The notes: a model not told the origin generated them from the letters alone. Shown: positions 53,005 to 63,083, numbered from the stretch's first letter. The stretch is 64,000 bases of DNA from Bacteroides fluxus YIT 12057 (GCF_000195635.1 NZ_GL882692.1:1-64000), one strand, 5' to 3'. Program-made: numbers and translations.

Positions 53005-56000
53005 GTGAAAGAAGACAATATAAAGAAAGTCCTGCTTCTGGGTTCCGGAGCATTGAAAATCGGTGAGGCGGGAGAGTTTGACTACTCCGGTTCGCAGGCA
53101 CTCAAGGCACTGAAAGAGGAGGGTATCCATACAGTTCTTATCAACCCCAACATTGCTACGGTACAGACTTCGGAAGGGGTTGCCGACCAGATTTATTTCT
53201 TGCCCGTCACTCCGTACTTCGTGGAAAAAGTGATTGAGAAGGAACGCCCGGACGGCATCATGCTTGCCTTTGGAGGACAGACGGCTTTGAACTGCGGTGT
53301 GGCTCTCTATAAGGACAAAGTATTTGAGAAGTACGGGGTAAAGGTGCTCGGTACCCCCGTACAGGCTATTATCGATACGGAAGACCGTGAAATATTCGTG
53401 CAGAAACTGGACGAGATTGACGTAAAGACCATCCAGAGTGAGGCTGTGGAAAATGTGGAAGATGCCCGCCGTGCCGCTGCCGAATTGGGCTATCCGGTCA
53501 TTGTCCGTGCCGCGTATGCCCTTGGCGGACTGGGTTCCGGGTTCTGTGACAATGAAGCGGAATTAAACGTACTGGTAGAAAAAGCTTTTTCTTTCTCCCC
53601 GCAGGTTCTGGTAGAGAAGTCCTTGAGAGGTTGGAAAGAGGTGGAATATGAGGTAGTCCGTGACCGTTTTGACAATTGTATCACGGTCTGCAATATGGAA
53701 AACTTCGACCCGCTGGGGATTCACACGGGTGAATCCATCGTTATTGCCCCCTCGCAGACATTGAGCAATGCGGACTATCACAAGCTGCGCGAACTTGCCA
53801 TCCGCATTATCCGCCACATTGGTATTGTGGGAGAGTGCAACGTGCAGTATGCCTACGATCCCAACAGTGAGGATTATCGTGTGATCGAGGTAAATGCCCG
53901 CTTGAGCCGTTCGTCCGCACTCGCCTCTAAGGCAACGGGTTATCCACTGGCTTTTGTGGCGGCAAAACTGGGCTTGGGCTATGGGCTTTTTGATTTGAAG
54001 AATTCCGTAACGAAGACTACCAGCGCCTTTTTTGAACCTGCGTTGGATTATGTGGTCTGCAAGATACCCCGTTGGGATTTGGGCAAGTTCCATGGTGTCG
54101 ATAAAGAACTCGGTTCTTCCATGAAGTCGGTAGGTGAGGTCATGGCTATCGGGCGTACCTTTGAAGAAGCCATCCAGAAAGGCCTCCGCATGATAGGCCA
54201 GGGCATGCACGGCTTTGTGGAAAACAAGGAGCTCGTGATTGCCGATATCGACAAGGCATTGCGGGAACCCACGGACAAACGTATCTTCGTTATATCAAAA
54301 GCTTTCCGGGCCGGATATACCGTTGGTCAGGTGCATGAACTGACTAAAATAGACAAGTGGTTTCTGGAGAAGCTGATGAACATCATGAATACCTCGAAAG
54401 AGTTGCACTCTTTTGCACCGTCCACCATCCCCTTGGACTTGTTGCGCAAAGCCAAGATACAAGGTTTCTCCGATTTCCAGATTGCCCGTGCCGTCGGTTA
54501 TGAAAGAGATATGGAGGAGGGGATTCTTTATGTCCGCAACTTGCGCAAGCGTGCAGGAATCCTGCCGGTAGTGAAGCAGATTGATACCCTTGCCGCCGAA
54601 TATCCGGCACAGACCAACTATCTGTATCTGACTTATAGCGGCGTTGCCAATGATGTACATTATCTGGGCGACCGTAAGTCGATCGTTGTTCTCGGTTCCG
54701 GTGCCTACCGTATCGGTTCTTCCGTAGAATTTGACTGGTGTGGGGTACAGGCTCTGGATACCATCCGCAAGGAGGGGTATCGCAGTGTGATGATCAACTA
54801 TAATCCGGAGACGGTGTCCACGGACTATGACATGTGTGACCGTCTTTACTTTGATGAACTTACTTTTGAGCGTGTGATGGATATCCTCGAACTGGAAAAT
54901 CCCCACGGTGTCATTGTGTCTACCGGAGGACAGATACCGAACAACCTTGCCTTGCGTCTCGATGCACAGAATGTGCCCATTCTCGGTACAAGTGCCAGGA
55001 GCATAGACAATGCCGAAGACCGTGACAAGTTTTCCGCCATGCTCGACCGCATCGGTGTGGACCAGCCTGAATGGAGGGCACTGACTTCTCTGGAAGATAT
55101 CAATGCCTTTGTCGATAAGGTGGGCTTTCCGGTATTGGTCCGTCCTTCATACGTTCTTTCGGGCGCAGCGATGAATGTCTGCTCCAACCGGGAGGAACTG
55201 GAACGCTTCCTGCAACTGGCGGCGAACGTCAGCAAGAAACATCCGGTTGTGGTAAGCCAGTTCATTGAGCATGCCAAGGAAGTGGAGATGGATGCTGTGG
55301 CGCAGGACGGTGAAATCATGGCATACGCCATCAGCGAGCACATCGAATTTGCCGGTGTACACTCCGGTGACGCCACCATCCAGTTCCCGCCGCAGAAATT
55401 GTACGTAGAGACGGTACGCCGTATCAAGCGCATCAGTCGTGAGATTGCGCGGGAACTGAACATTTCCGGTCCGTTTAATATCCAGTATCTGGCCAAGGAC
55501 AATGATATCAAAGTGATTGAATGTAACCTGCGTGCCAGCCGTTCGTTCCCGTTTGTCAGCAAGGTGCTTAAAATCAACTTTATCGAACTGGCCACGAAGG
55601 TAATGCTCGGCATTCCTGTACAGAAGCCGGACAAGAACCTCTTCGACCTGGACTATGTAGGCATCAAGGCAAGCCAGTTTTCCTTCAACCGCTTGCAGAA
55701 GGCAGATCCTGTGTTGGGGGTGGATATGGCAAGTACGGGTGAGGTGGGCTGTATCGGCAGTGATACCTCCTGTGCCATCCTGAAGGCCATGCTTTCTGTC
55801 GGTTACCGTATCCCCAAGAAGAACATCCTGCTTTCTACCGGTACTCCGAAGCAGAAGGTAGATATGCTTTCGGCGGCACGCATGCTTCAGAAGAAGGGGT
55901 ATCACCTTTTTGCCACGGGAGGTTCCAGCAAGTTCCTTACGGAAAACGGTGTGGAAAATACGCGCGTTTACTGGCCCAGCGAGCCGGAAGGACATCCGCA

Positions 56001-56223
56001 GGCTCTGGACATGCTCCACAGGAAGGAAATAGATATGGTGGTGAATATTCCGAAGAACCTTACTGCCGGAGAGTTGGATAACGGCTATAAGATACGCCGT
56101 GCCGCTATCGACCTCAATATTCCGTTGATCACGAATGCCCGTCTGGCAAGTGCGTTCATCAATGCGTTCTGCACGATGAGTGTGGATGACATCGCCATCA
56201 AGTCGTGGGAGGAGTATAAATAA
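53005..56223 (+). CDS. carB: Carbamoyl phosphate synthase large subunit
   Basis: The protein has 1072 aa, full length, and begins with GTG at 53005. The two homologous ATP-grasp halves are visible: LLLGSGALKIGEAGEFDYSG at the N-terminus and VVLGSGAYRIGSSVEFDWCG at about residue 560. PVIVRAAYALGGLGSGF and PVLVRPSYVLSGAAM are the corresponding ATP-binding loops. The C-terminal MGS-like domain (about 940-1072) holds ATGGSSKFL and would bind allosteric effectors. It lies 35 bp after carA and converges with the efflux operon across a palindromic element. Confidence 0.97.
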   Translation: MKEDNIKKVLLLGSGALKIGEAGEFDYSGSQALKALKEEGIHTVLINPNIATVQTSEGVADQIYFLPVTPYFVEKVIEKERPDGIMLAFGGQTALNCGVALYKDKVFEKYGVKVLGTPVQAIIDTEDREIFVQKLDEIDVKTIQSEAVENVEDARRAAAELGYPVIVRAAYALGGLGSGFCDNEAELNVLVEKAFSFSPQVLVEKSLRGWKEVEYEVVRDRFDNCITVCNMENFDPLGIHTGESIVIAPSQTLSNADYHKLRELAIRIIRHIGIVGECNVQYAYDPNSEDYRVIEVNARLSRSSALASKATGYPLAFVAAKLGLGYGLFDLKNSVTKTTSAFFEPALDYVVCKIPRWDLGKFHGVDKELGSSMKSVGEVMAIGRTFEEAIQKGLRMIGQGMHGFVENKELVIADIDKALREPTDKRIFVISKAFRAGYTVGQVHELTKIDKWFLEKLMNIMNTSKELHSFAPSTIPLDLLRKAKIQGFSDFQIARAVGYERDMEEGILYVRNLRKRAGILPVVKQIDTLAAEYPAQTNYLYLTYSGVANDVHYLGDRKSIVVLGSGAYRIGSSVEFDWCGVQALDTIRKEGYRSVMINYNPETVSTDYDMCDRLYFDELTFERVMDILELENPHGVIVSTGGQIPNNLALRLDAQNVPILGTSARSIDNAEDRDKFSAMLDRIGVDQPEWRALTSLEDINAFVDKVGFPVLVRPSYVLSGAAMNVCSNREELERFLQLAANVSKKHPVVVSQFIEHAKEVEMDAVAQDGEIMAYAISEHIEFAGVHSGDATIQFPPQKLYVETVRRIKRISREIARELNISGPFNIQYLAKDNDIKVIECNLRASRSFPFVSKVLKINFIELATKVMLGIPVQKPDKNLFDLDYVGIKASQFSFNRLQKADPVLGVDMASTGEVGCIGSDTSCAILKAMLSVGYRIPKKNILLSTGTPKQKVDMLSAARMLQKKGYHLFATGGSSKFLTENGVENTRVYWPSEPEGHPQALDMLHRKEIDMVVNIPKNLTAGELDNGYKIRRAAIDLNIPLITNARLASAFINAFCTMSVDDIAIKSWEEYK

Positions 56224-56230
56224 GAAGGGC

Positions 56231-56275
56231 AGGTGTGTCAAAATAAAGATTTCTTTTATCAGTTTTGACACACCT
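56231..56275. repeat. Palindromic repeat, empty form
   Basis: AGGTGTGTCAAAA (56231-56243) and TTTTGACACACCT (56263-56275) are perfect inverted arms around a 19-nt loop TAAAGATTTCTTTTATCAG. The same outer unit at 23116-23268 is split in this loop by about 104 bp. It lies between the convergent carB and outer-membrane factor genes and may work as a terminator in both directions. Confidence 0.85.
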
Positions 56276-56279
56276 CCTG

Positions 56280-57728
56280 TCATTTGCAGCACTTGTCGTA
56301 CAGCGTGCCGGCAGCCTTTAAGTAAGTAATGTAGTTCAGATAAAGCCGGAAATGTGCGTCCACGCGGGTCTCGTATGCCTGTTGCCACAGAACTTGTGCT
56401 TCCAGATGGTCGGACAGAGTTTCCAGCCCTACTTCATACTGGCTTTTGCTGACACGCATATTTTCTTCCGCCTGTTGCAATGAACGGTCTGAGAGTTCAC
56501 TTTCCAGGCGGGCTTCATCCAGATTATTGGCTGCCTGTGTGAGTTCCAGCAGCATTTGCTCATTCATGTTTTCCTGTTCCAGGCGTGATTGTTCCAATTT
56601 GGCCTTGGCGGCACGTATCTTGTTGCTCCGTTCGCCGAAGTGAAACAAGGGGACGCTGACATTCAGAAATACAGAGAAACTGCCTTTGTCAAACAGGTCC
56701 TGGCCGTTCAGCTCAAATCCGTGTATGTAGTCGTACGAACCTTTGATACCGACTTTGGGCAGCAGTTCGCTGCGGTTCAATTTTACCTGCTGCTGTGCAA
56801 TGGAGACCTGTTTGTTCAGGATACCGTATTCCGGACGGGCTGTGATATCGGAAACCTGCATCCGGATATCCTGTTCTATTTCAGGGAAGTCACCGGAGAT
56901 TCGGATATCCGTAGCCAACGGCTTGCCGATGTAATGGCAAAGGTTCATGGTAGCCAGGCGGAGGGCATTCTCTGCTTTGCGGATGCCGAGTTCGCTTTCA
57001 TTCAGTTTCACCCGTACTTTCAGAACGTCATTTTGTGGTTTCAGTCCGTGACGGTGGGCACTTTCCACGTTTTTCATCAGCTCCGTGAGGACGGCATTGT
57101 ATTTGTCGGCCACCTTCTTCATTTCTTGTGCCTTGACTACGAGTGCGTAAGCCTGGTCTGTCTTCAGAATGACCTCAGTGGCAGTCAGGGTTTCGTTCAT
57201 GTGTGCCATTTCCTTGTCCAACAGAGACATCTTGTAGGCTGCACGGATTTTTCCACCCATATAGAGAGGCTGTTCCACTTGTATGCCTCCCATATATATA
57301 GTCCCTGTTTTATAGTTCAAGTCTATGCCGGGAAAATATGCATAGCCGCCGTTAGGCAGGAATTGTCCGGTCGCATGGGGCAGGAAGGTGGGCAGGTTAC
57401 CGCCCGGTATGCCCAAGCTGCCGTCTATTGTGCTGTAGATGCCCGTTCCGCCGGCGGTGAAGTTAGGGAAGAAATTTCCAAGATAACTTTTGGCGGTATA
57501 GTGGGCACTTTCCGTTTGTTTGGCGGAAGCTGCCATCTCTTTATTGTATTCCAGTGCCATTTCCCTGCATTGCTGCAAGTTCAGTATCTCTTGGGCAGGG
57601 AGGGAGAGGGGGAAAAGGAGGAATAAGAAAAGTACGGCCTTATCTCCGCCCCTTCTCCGAAAGAGAGGGGAGGTCGGGGCAGTGGCGGTATGGCAGGCTT
57701 GAATAAGCTGTGAGATTCTAAAGTTCAT
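56280..57728 (-). CDS. TolC-family outer-membrane efflux factor
   Basis: The protein has 482 aa with two TolC repeats: ILNLQQCREMALEYNKEMAAS at the start and LLELTQAANNLDEARLESELSDRSLQQAEENMRVSKSQYEVG near the end. The signal peptide core (AVLFLFLLFPLSLPAQ) begins only at residue 31, because a segment TSPLFRRRGGDK derived from a GC-rich palindrome sits before it. This may weaken export or shift the start. The gene overlaps the end of the RND gene by 4 bp (ATGA) and completes the tripartite pump. Confidence 0.9.
   Translation of the reverse strand: MNFRISQLIQACHTATAPTSPLFRRRGGDKAVLFLFLLFPLSLPAQEILNLQQCREMALEYNKEMAASAKQTESAHYTAKSYLGNFFPNFTAGGTGIYSTIDGSLGIPGGNLPTFLPHATGQFLPNGGYAYFPGIDLNYKTGTIYMGGIQVEQPLYMGGKIRAAYKMSLLDKEMAHMNETLTATEVILKTDQAYALVVKAQEMKKVADKYNAVLTELMKNVESAHRHGLKPQNDVLKVRVKLNESELGIRKAENALRLATMNLCHYIGKPLATDIRISGDFPEIEQDIRMQVSDITARPEYGILNKQVSIAQQQVKLNRSELLPKVGIKGSYDYIHGFELNGQDLFDKGSFSVFLNVSVPLFHFGERSNKIRAAKAKLEQSRLEQENMNEQMLLELTQAANNLDEARLESELSDRSLQQAEENMRVSKSQYEVGLETLSDHLEAQVLWQQAYETRVDAHFRLYLNYITYLKAAGTLYDKCCK
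57646..57678. repeat. GC-rich palindrome in frame before the efflux factor signal peptide
   Basis: CGCCCCTTCTCCGAAAGAGA followed by GGGGAGGTCGGGG forms an imperfect hairpin and encodes PTSPLFRRRGG on the minus strand. It resembles the elements at 51718 and 57794. Confidence 0.65.
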
Positions 57729-60700
57729 AATTTATGGTTTAAAGTTTGTATATCCGAAAAATCTTCCGTCTTGTGAGTGCCTTGCTCTCTCTCTTCCCTC
57801 CCTGCCGGAGAGGGGGCGGGGGTGAGGCCGAAGAACAAGGCATACAATACCGGTATAAACAGCAATGTTATCAACGTGCCGAATGTCAGTCCCCCCATGA
57901 TGGATGCGGCGAGTGAACCGAACATGGCATCGGGCAGCAGCGGTATCATGCCGAGGATGGTAGTCAGTGCCGCCATGGTTACAGGGCGGAGCCGGCTTTG
58001 GGCACTGTCTATCAGTGCCGTTGTCGGCTCTACGCCTTGCCGGAGCTGTAAGGTGATTTCATCCATCAGTACAATGCCGTTTTTGATGAGCATGCCTATC
58101 AGTCCCAGTGTACCGACGATGGCTACGAAGTTGAACGTTTTTCCTGTCAGCAGCATTACTGCCACTACACCTACGATAATCATGGGGATGCAGCAGAAGA
58201 TGATGAGGGGCTTGCGATAATCCTTGAACAGCATTATCAGAATGGCTATCATCAGAATGATGGCAAGCGGGAAGTTCTTGAACAGGTATTTCATGGACTG
58301 GTCACTGGCATTTTTTTCTCCCTGCCAGTGCAGTGTATATCCTTCCGGAAGTTCCATCTGTTCAATCTTCCGTGCAATGGCAAGGCGTGCCTTTTCCGTT
58401 TCTATGCCCGGAGCCGGAGAACACTGCACACGTTGGCTGCGCTGTCCGTTGTAACGCGGCACGACGGGATCTTCCCAACGGATGTCAATGCTCTTGCTGA
58501 TTTGCTTCAGCGGTGTGCTGCCCATCAGACTTTCCACGAGCTCTTCTTTCGAGAGGGTGCCGGCTTTCAGCTTGACCATGGTTTCCTCGTTCAGCAGTCC
58601 GTTCAGTGAAGGCAGTGAAGAGAACACTTGCGTATTGGCAAGGTCCTCTATCGGATGTCCCTTTTCATCCAGGCATTTCAGGTAGATATTGTCCCGGTGT
58701 ATGCCCTCGTAGAAAGCGCCGATAGGGATACCGCCATTGGCCGATAGCAGGGACAGGCTCACATCATTCCGGCTCAGTCCCAGTGCGCGGGCGGCAGCCT
58801 GGTCGTATTCAATGGAGAGGACCGGCACTTGCGGTTCCCAGTCTGTCGTGATGAGGCATACCTCGGGAGTGCTCTCCATAATGCTGCGTGCACTGTCTGC
58901 CAGTTGATGCAGCACGGCAGGATCAGGTCCCGTGAACTGGGCTTCAATGGGGTATTTCTTGAACATCAGGTTGTACCGTTTCATTTTGACGTAGGCATCC
59001 GGATAATGCAACGTCAGGTAGGCTTGTATTTCTTCCATATTGTCCACCAGTTCGTCGGGAGAGGTGAAGTCAATGATGAGTTCCCCATAGGCCAGTGACG
59101 GGTTGGCGACGCTGCGCACCAAGTTATAACGTCCCGGTGTCCCGCCGATAGAGGTAGTGACGTGAGTCACCTCTTTGCGGGTCTTCAGGTAGGCTTCTAT
59201 TTCTCTCAGGTCTTGCGCTACCCGTGTGGAATTGTTCCCTTCGGGCAATTTATATTCCATATATAACTGGTCGTAAACCATGTCCGGGAAAAATCCCTGG
59301 CGCATATACCGGTAGCCAAAGGCGGATAATGCCAGAAGGGCAATCATGGTCAGGACGAAACTCCAGCGGTGTGCCAGCCCGAAGCGCAGCGCGGCACGCA
59401 GTGCGGCGTATGTACGGCCCTTGTATTCCCGTTTTCCTGTAGCGCTGATCTCCACTTCGGGATGTAGCCTTCGGTTGGCCATCAGCGGCACGTGTATCAA
59501 TGCCAGTATCCAGCTCAATAGCAGAGATACTGCGAGGACGATAAAAAGGTCGCGTGTATAGACACCTGCAGTGTCGGGTGACATGAAGATGGGCAGGAAA
59601 GCTATAATGGCTATTAGCGTGGCTCCCAACAGAGGCATGGCTGTTTGCCGTCCGATGGCAGTCATTGCCTCCATCCGGTCCTTGCCGGCTTTCAAATCCA
59701 CCAGTATGCCGTCGATGATGACGATGGCATTGTCCACCAGCATGCCCATTGCCAGTACGAATGCGGCCAGTGACACGCGCTGCATGGTTCCGCCCGCAGT
59801 ATAGAGGAACAGGAATGAGCCGAACACCGTAACCACAAGGCTGATGCCGATGATGACACCGCTTTTGAACCCCATGGCTATCATCAGGATGAGCACTACG
59901 ATGATTACGGATTCTATCAGGTTGATGATGAATGTTCCCAAGGAGGCGCCCACACGTTCCGGCTGGTAGAATACTTTGTGGCATTCCACGCCCACAGGCA
60001 GGCGGGTTTCCTTGAGTTGTTCCAGTTTCTTTTCTACGGCGGCTCCCACTTTCACTATGTCCGAACCACTGGAGGCTGCAATCAGAATGCCCTGTGCCCG
60101 TTCGCTGTCGAAGAACATTTCGTTGCGTGTGGGTTCTTCGTATCCCTTTTCTATCCGCGCTATGTCGCGCATGCGGAGTTGGTCGTCATCGTGGCCCTGG
60201 ATAAGCATGTTTCCGATGTCTTCCACGGTTTTGAACTTGTCACTCACCGTTACACGGACACGCAGGTCTCCATTGTCGTAATAGCCGCTGTATGTCGTTT
60301 TATTCTGTCCGTTCAGGGTGGCGAGAACCTCCGCGGGTTTCACGCCCAGATTGGCCATGCGGTCCTGCAACAAGGAAATGTTGATGCATTCCGAACGTTT
60401 GCCGTACAGTTCCACCCGTTCCACGCCTTCCATATCACTGATTTCACGTTTGATGAGTTCGGCATAGTCAGACAGTTCCCGGTCATCCAGTCCGTCACCT
60501 GTCAATGCGTAGAACATGCCGAATACATTGCCGAAATCATCTTTTACGATAGGGGTGGCGGCACCGTCGGGGAGCGAGGCGCGTGCGTCATTTACCTTGC
60601 GGCGCAGCATGTCCCAGCATTGCTCCACTTCTTCGTCCCGGGTAGTGGTGGTCAATTCTATCTGTATCAAGGAGAGGTCGTTGAAGGAATAACTTTCCAC

Positions 60701-60937
60701 GTTGTCTATATTGCCCATGCTGCGGATGCTTTTTTCCAGTACATCCGTCACTTCCAGTTCCACCTGGTGTGCCGAGGCACCCGGATAGGTCGTCACTACC
60801 ATGGCCAGTTTGACCTTTATTTCCGGGTCTTCCAGTTTGCTCATTTCATAGCAGGAATAGGCTCCGCCCAATAGCAGCACTGCTATCAGGAAGTAGATCA
60901 GGTTACGGTTCTGAAATGCCCATTTACTTATATCCAT
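57725..60937 (-). CDS. RND-family (AcrB-like) efflux pump
   Basis: The protein has 1070 aa and twelve predicted helices with two large periplasmic loops. The N-terminus is AFQNRNLIYFLIAVLLLGGAY. The central part of helix 4 has AFVLAMGMLVDNAIVIIDGI, with the Asp expected for proton transfer. Helix 10-12 regions include VAIVGTLGLIGMLIKNGIVLMDE. The last 35 or so residues after LFIPVLYALFFG (TPAPSPAGREEREQ and so on) come from a GC-rich palindrome and replace a normal RND tail. It works with the adaptor 33 bp upstream and the outer-membrane factor downstream. Confidence 0.93.
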   Translation of the reverse strand: MDISKWAFQNRNLIYFLIAVLLLGGAYSCYEMSKLEDPEIKVKLAMVVTTYPGASAHQVELEVTDVLEKSIRSMGNIDNVESYSFNDLSLIQIELTTTTRDEEVEQCWDMLRRKVNDARASLPDGAATPIVKDDFGNVFGMFYALTGDGLDDRELSDYAELIKREISDMEGVERVELYGKRSECINISLLQDRMANLGVKPAEVLATLNGQNKTTYSGYYDNGDLRVRVTVSDKFKTVEDIGNMLIQGHDDDQLRMRDIARIEKGYEEPTRNEMFFDSERAQGILIAASSGSDIVKVGAAVEKKLEQLKETRLPVGVECHKVFYQPERVGASLGTFIINLIESVIIVVLILMIAMGFKSGVIIGISLVVTVFGSFLFLYTAGGTMQRVSLAAFVLAMGMLVDNAIVIIDGILVDLKAGKDRMEAMTAIGRQTAMPLLGATLIAIIAFLPIFMSPDTAGVYTRDLFIVLAVSLLLSWILALIHVPLMANRRLHPEVEISATGKREYKGRTYAALRAALRFGLAHRWSFVLTMIALLALSAFGYRYMRQGFFPDMVYDQLYMEYKLPEGNNSTRVAQDLREIEAYLKTRKEVTHVTTSIGGTPGRYNLVRSVANPSLAYGELIIDFTSPDELVDNMEEIQAYLTLHYPDAYVKMKRYNLMFKKYPIEAQFTGPDPAVLHQLADSARSIMESTPEVCLITTDWEPQVPVLSIEYDQAAARALGLSRNDVSLSLLSANGGIPIGAFYEGIHRDNIYLKCLDEKGHPIEDLANTQVFSSLPSLNGLLNEETMVKLKAGTLSKEELVESLMGSTPLKQISKSIDIRWEDPVVPRYNGQRSQRVQCSPAPGIETEKARLAIARKIEQMELPEGYTLHWQGEKNASDQSMKYLFKNFPLAIILMIAILIMLFKDYRKPLIIFCCIPMIIVGVVAVMLLTGKTFNFVAIVGTLGLIGMLIKNGIVLMDEITLQLRQGVEPTTALIDSAQSRLRPVTMAALTTILGMIPLLPDAMFGSLAASIMGGLTFGTLITLLFIPVLYALFFGLTPAPSPAGREEREQGTHKTEDFSDIQTLNHKL
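57794..57830. repeat. GC-rich palindrome in frame at the RND pump C-terminus
   Basis: TTCCCTCCCTGCCGGAGAGG followed by GGGCGGGGGTGAGGCCG forms a hairpin; read on the minus strand it encodes GLTPAPSPAGRE. It shares the core CTCCCTGC and the tail GGGGGTGAGGC with the carA element. Confidence 0.75.
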
Positions 60938-60970
60938 TGTCTTTTGATAATTGATGGTTATTGATTGGTT

Positions 60971-62038
60971 TTACAGCAGTCCTCCGATATTGGTTGGGGT
61001 GGTGGGGGTGAGAGGTCTCACTGTTTCCCCGTCCTGTATATGGTGTACGCCGGAAGCGACAATCAGTTCGCCCGGTTTCAGCTCTTCGGAGCTGATGAGG
61101 CTGCGCCCGTTGCCCGTCAGGCGCAGAAGGGTGACTTCACGGCAATCTACTTTGTTGTCGGACGGGTTATAGACAAATACCTGTGCCTTGCCGTCCTTCT
61201 GCAGAATGGCGCCGCTGGGAACAGACAACCGCTGTGAATTTTCCTTGTCACAATAGATGGTGACCATGGTGTTCATGCCCGGAGACGGTAACGGCTGCTT
61301 GTCGGCAAGCAGTTGCAACCGTACGGTATATAGCTGGTTGGCATTGGCTTTGGGGGTAATGCTTATCAGCTTCAGAGGATAGAGCTGTCCCGGATAAACG
61401 TCGAATGTACAATGATAACTGTTGAATTGTCCCCGCCGGATATATTCGGCTGCCGGAAGATTGATTTCCACCTCGGGCATTCCGCCGCTTATCATGGAGA
61501 GTACAGGCATTCCTGCACCTATCGTTTCGTGTGCATCGAACAGGCGTTTCTGAATGAAACCGTTGAAAGGGGCATAGAGGCGGGTGTACTCCAGCTGGTC
61601 TTTGTGGTGCCGGTATTTGGCCGTAATTTGTTTCAGACCATACACGGCCTTGTCATTGGCGCTGGGTGTCGTTCCATTGTCCTTATAGAGTGCCATGACC
61701 CGTTCGGCGTCAGCTTTGATTTGCCGGTATTCGGCTTCGGTGGCATCCAGTTGTACTTGATAGTCCGTCGGGTCCAGTTCGGCAAGCAGCTGTCCATGCC
61801 GTACGCGGCTACCGTCTTCCACATAAATCTTTTGGATAGTTCCGCTTACCCTGAAAGCGAGACTGATATCTTGTGCGGCCTTTACCTTTCCCGGATATTG
61901 CAGGAAAGCCTGTTCATCGGCCGAAGCCACTGTATTTATCTTTACCGTTTGGAGAGTTTTTGTCTCTTGGGGCCGGTTACTGCAGGAGGTTAAGGAGAGC
62001 AGAGAAACGCTCGTAAGAATCCAATAAATTTGTTTCAT
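60971..62038 (-). CDS. RND efflux periplasmic adaptor lipoprotein
   Basis: The protein has 355 aa. A lipoprotein signal ends with the lipobox LTSC at about residue 19. The biotinyl-lipoyl-like halves are ISLAFRVSGTIQKIYVEDGSRVRHGQLLAELD and EYTRLYAPFNGFIQKRLFDAHETI, with a short helical hairpin between. Beta-barrel and membrane-proximal domains follow. It joins the RND pump to the outer-membrane factor. It is the first gene of the three-gene efflux operon, and the AraC-type regulator gene upstream on the same strand may control it. Confidence 0.92.
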   Translation of the reverse strand: MKQIYWILTSVSLLSLTSCSNRPQETKTLQTVKINTVASADEQAFLQYPGKVKAAQDISLAFRVSGTIQKIYVEDGSRVRHGQLLAELDPTDYQVQLDATEAEYRQIKADAERVMALYKDNGTTPSANDKAVYGLKQITAKYRHHKDQLEYTRLYAPFNGFIQKRLFDAHETIGAGMPVLSMISGGMPEVEINLPAAEYIRRGQFNSYHCTFDVYPGQLYPLKLISITPKANANQLYTVRLQLLADKQPLPSPGMNTMVTIYCDKENSQRLSVPSGAILQKDGKAQVFVYNPSDNKVDCREVTLLRLTGNGRSLISSEELKPGELIVASGVHHIQDGETVRPLTPTTPTNIGGLL

Positions 62039-62062
62039 AATCTCAGTCGTTAATATTTAATA

Positions 62063-62070
62063 CAAAATTA
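62063..62070 (-). promoter_or_regulatory. Promoter -7 element of the RND efflux operon
   Basis: TAATTTTG on the minus strand matches TAnnTTTG, 25 bp before the adaptor start. Confidence 0.45.
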
Positions 62071-62145
62071 TCCGGTTGCCGTTTGATAGAAAAGGTCGAT
62101 ATGAATTATAAATTGTTCTATTTGTACATTTCTGTCAGCTTCCTT

Positions 62146-63039
62146 CTATATCTGTTTTTGATATTCTGCCGGAGTTATTCCTGTCATTCTTTTAAAGAAT
62201 TTGGAGAAGAATGACGGATTGGGAAAGTTCAGTTCATCTGAAATCTGGAATATCAGTAGATCACTATGTTTCAGCAATACCTTGGCTTCGAGAATGACGG
62301 CTTGGTTGATCCATTGCATTACAGTTTGTCCGCTTGCCTGGCGGATGACGGTACTCAGATAGTGGGGTGTCAGGTATAGCTTGTCGGCGTAGAAGTTGAC
62401 GGTACGTTCGTGCTTGCTGTATTTGTTGACCAATGCTATGAAGCGGCGGAAAATATCTTCTTGCCGTGACAAGCGTATCTGGGTGCTTGTACGGGTTTGC
62501 TCATGGATGTATTTCAGGTTGTAGAGCAATGAGACAATCAGATGCTGTATGGCTTCACGGCGATAGGGAGAGCTCTGCAGCATATCCCATAGGAGGGAAA
62601 AGAAGGTACCGATATGTTTCCATTCCGTTTCGTCGAGTGACAGGCGGATGCCGTTTCGTGTGTAAGTTTCCGAGAGAATGGAAGCTTGCATCACAGGCAG
62701 AAAGCCGGGTACGGGCATTATGACCTGGAAATCGTAGTCCCGGCTGATTTCCAGTGCTTCTATCAGTGAGTTGTCCGGAATGATAATCAGGTCGTGCGCG
62801 GAAATTTCATATTCTATAAGGTTGATGGAAATCCGTCCTTTCCCTTGCAGGATACGGAGGATTCTTCCTTCTTTGGCACGGTAGGGTTGACCGGTGCGGA
62901 ATAGTTTGCTTCCCATCTGTATGAAACTGACAACCATGCCCAGATCATCGTTTATGAAGCGAAAAACGGAGTTGGCGATGATATCCGGATGTTTACGGAT
63001 ATCTTCAAATGCTACGCTTATGGGGATGTTCTTTTCCAT
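62146..63039 (-). CDS. AraC-family transcriptional regulator
   Basis: I choose the ATG at 63039, giving 297 aa beginning MEKNIPISVAFEDI; the longer reading starts with TTG at 63078, inside the predicted promoter. The N-terminal part is a cupin-like sensor (GRISINLIEYEISAHDLIIIPDNS). The C-terminal 100 residues contain the two helix-turn-helix units NFYADKLYLTPHYLSTVIRQASG and IFQISDELNFPNPSFFSKFFKRMTG, ending TPAEYQKQI. It probably regulates the RND operon downstream, the divergent TolC-family gene, or both. The ligand is unknown. Confidence 0.9.
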   Translation of the reverse strand: MEKNIPISVAFEDIRKHPDIIANSVFRFINDDLGMVVSFIQMGSKLFRTGQPYRAKEGRILRILQGKGRISINLIEYEISAHDLIIIPDNSLIEALEISRDYDFQVIMPVPGFLPVMQASILSETYTRNGIRLSLDETEWKHIGTFFSLLWDMLQSSPYRREAIQHLIVSLLYNLKYIHEQTRTSTQIRLSRQEDIFRRFIALVNKYSKHERTVNFYADKLYLTPHYLSTVIRQASGQTVMQWINQAVILEAKVLLKHSDLLIFQISDELNFPNPSFFSKFFKRMTGITPAEYQKQI

Positions 63040-63075
63040 ATATTGCTTTATTGACGACAGTAGGTATTTCTGTGG

Positions 63076-63083
63076 CAAAGATA
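63076..63083 (-). promoter_or_regulatory. Promoter -7 element for the AraC-type regulator
   Basis: TATCTTTG on the minus strand matches TAnnTTTG; transcription would start near 63069. This places the upstream TTG start outside the transcript and supports the ATG at 63039. Confidence 0.55.
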
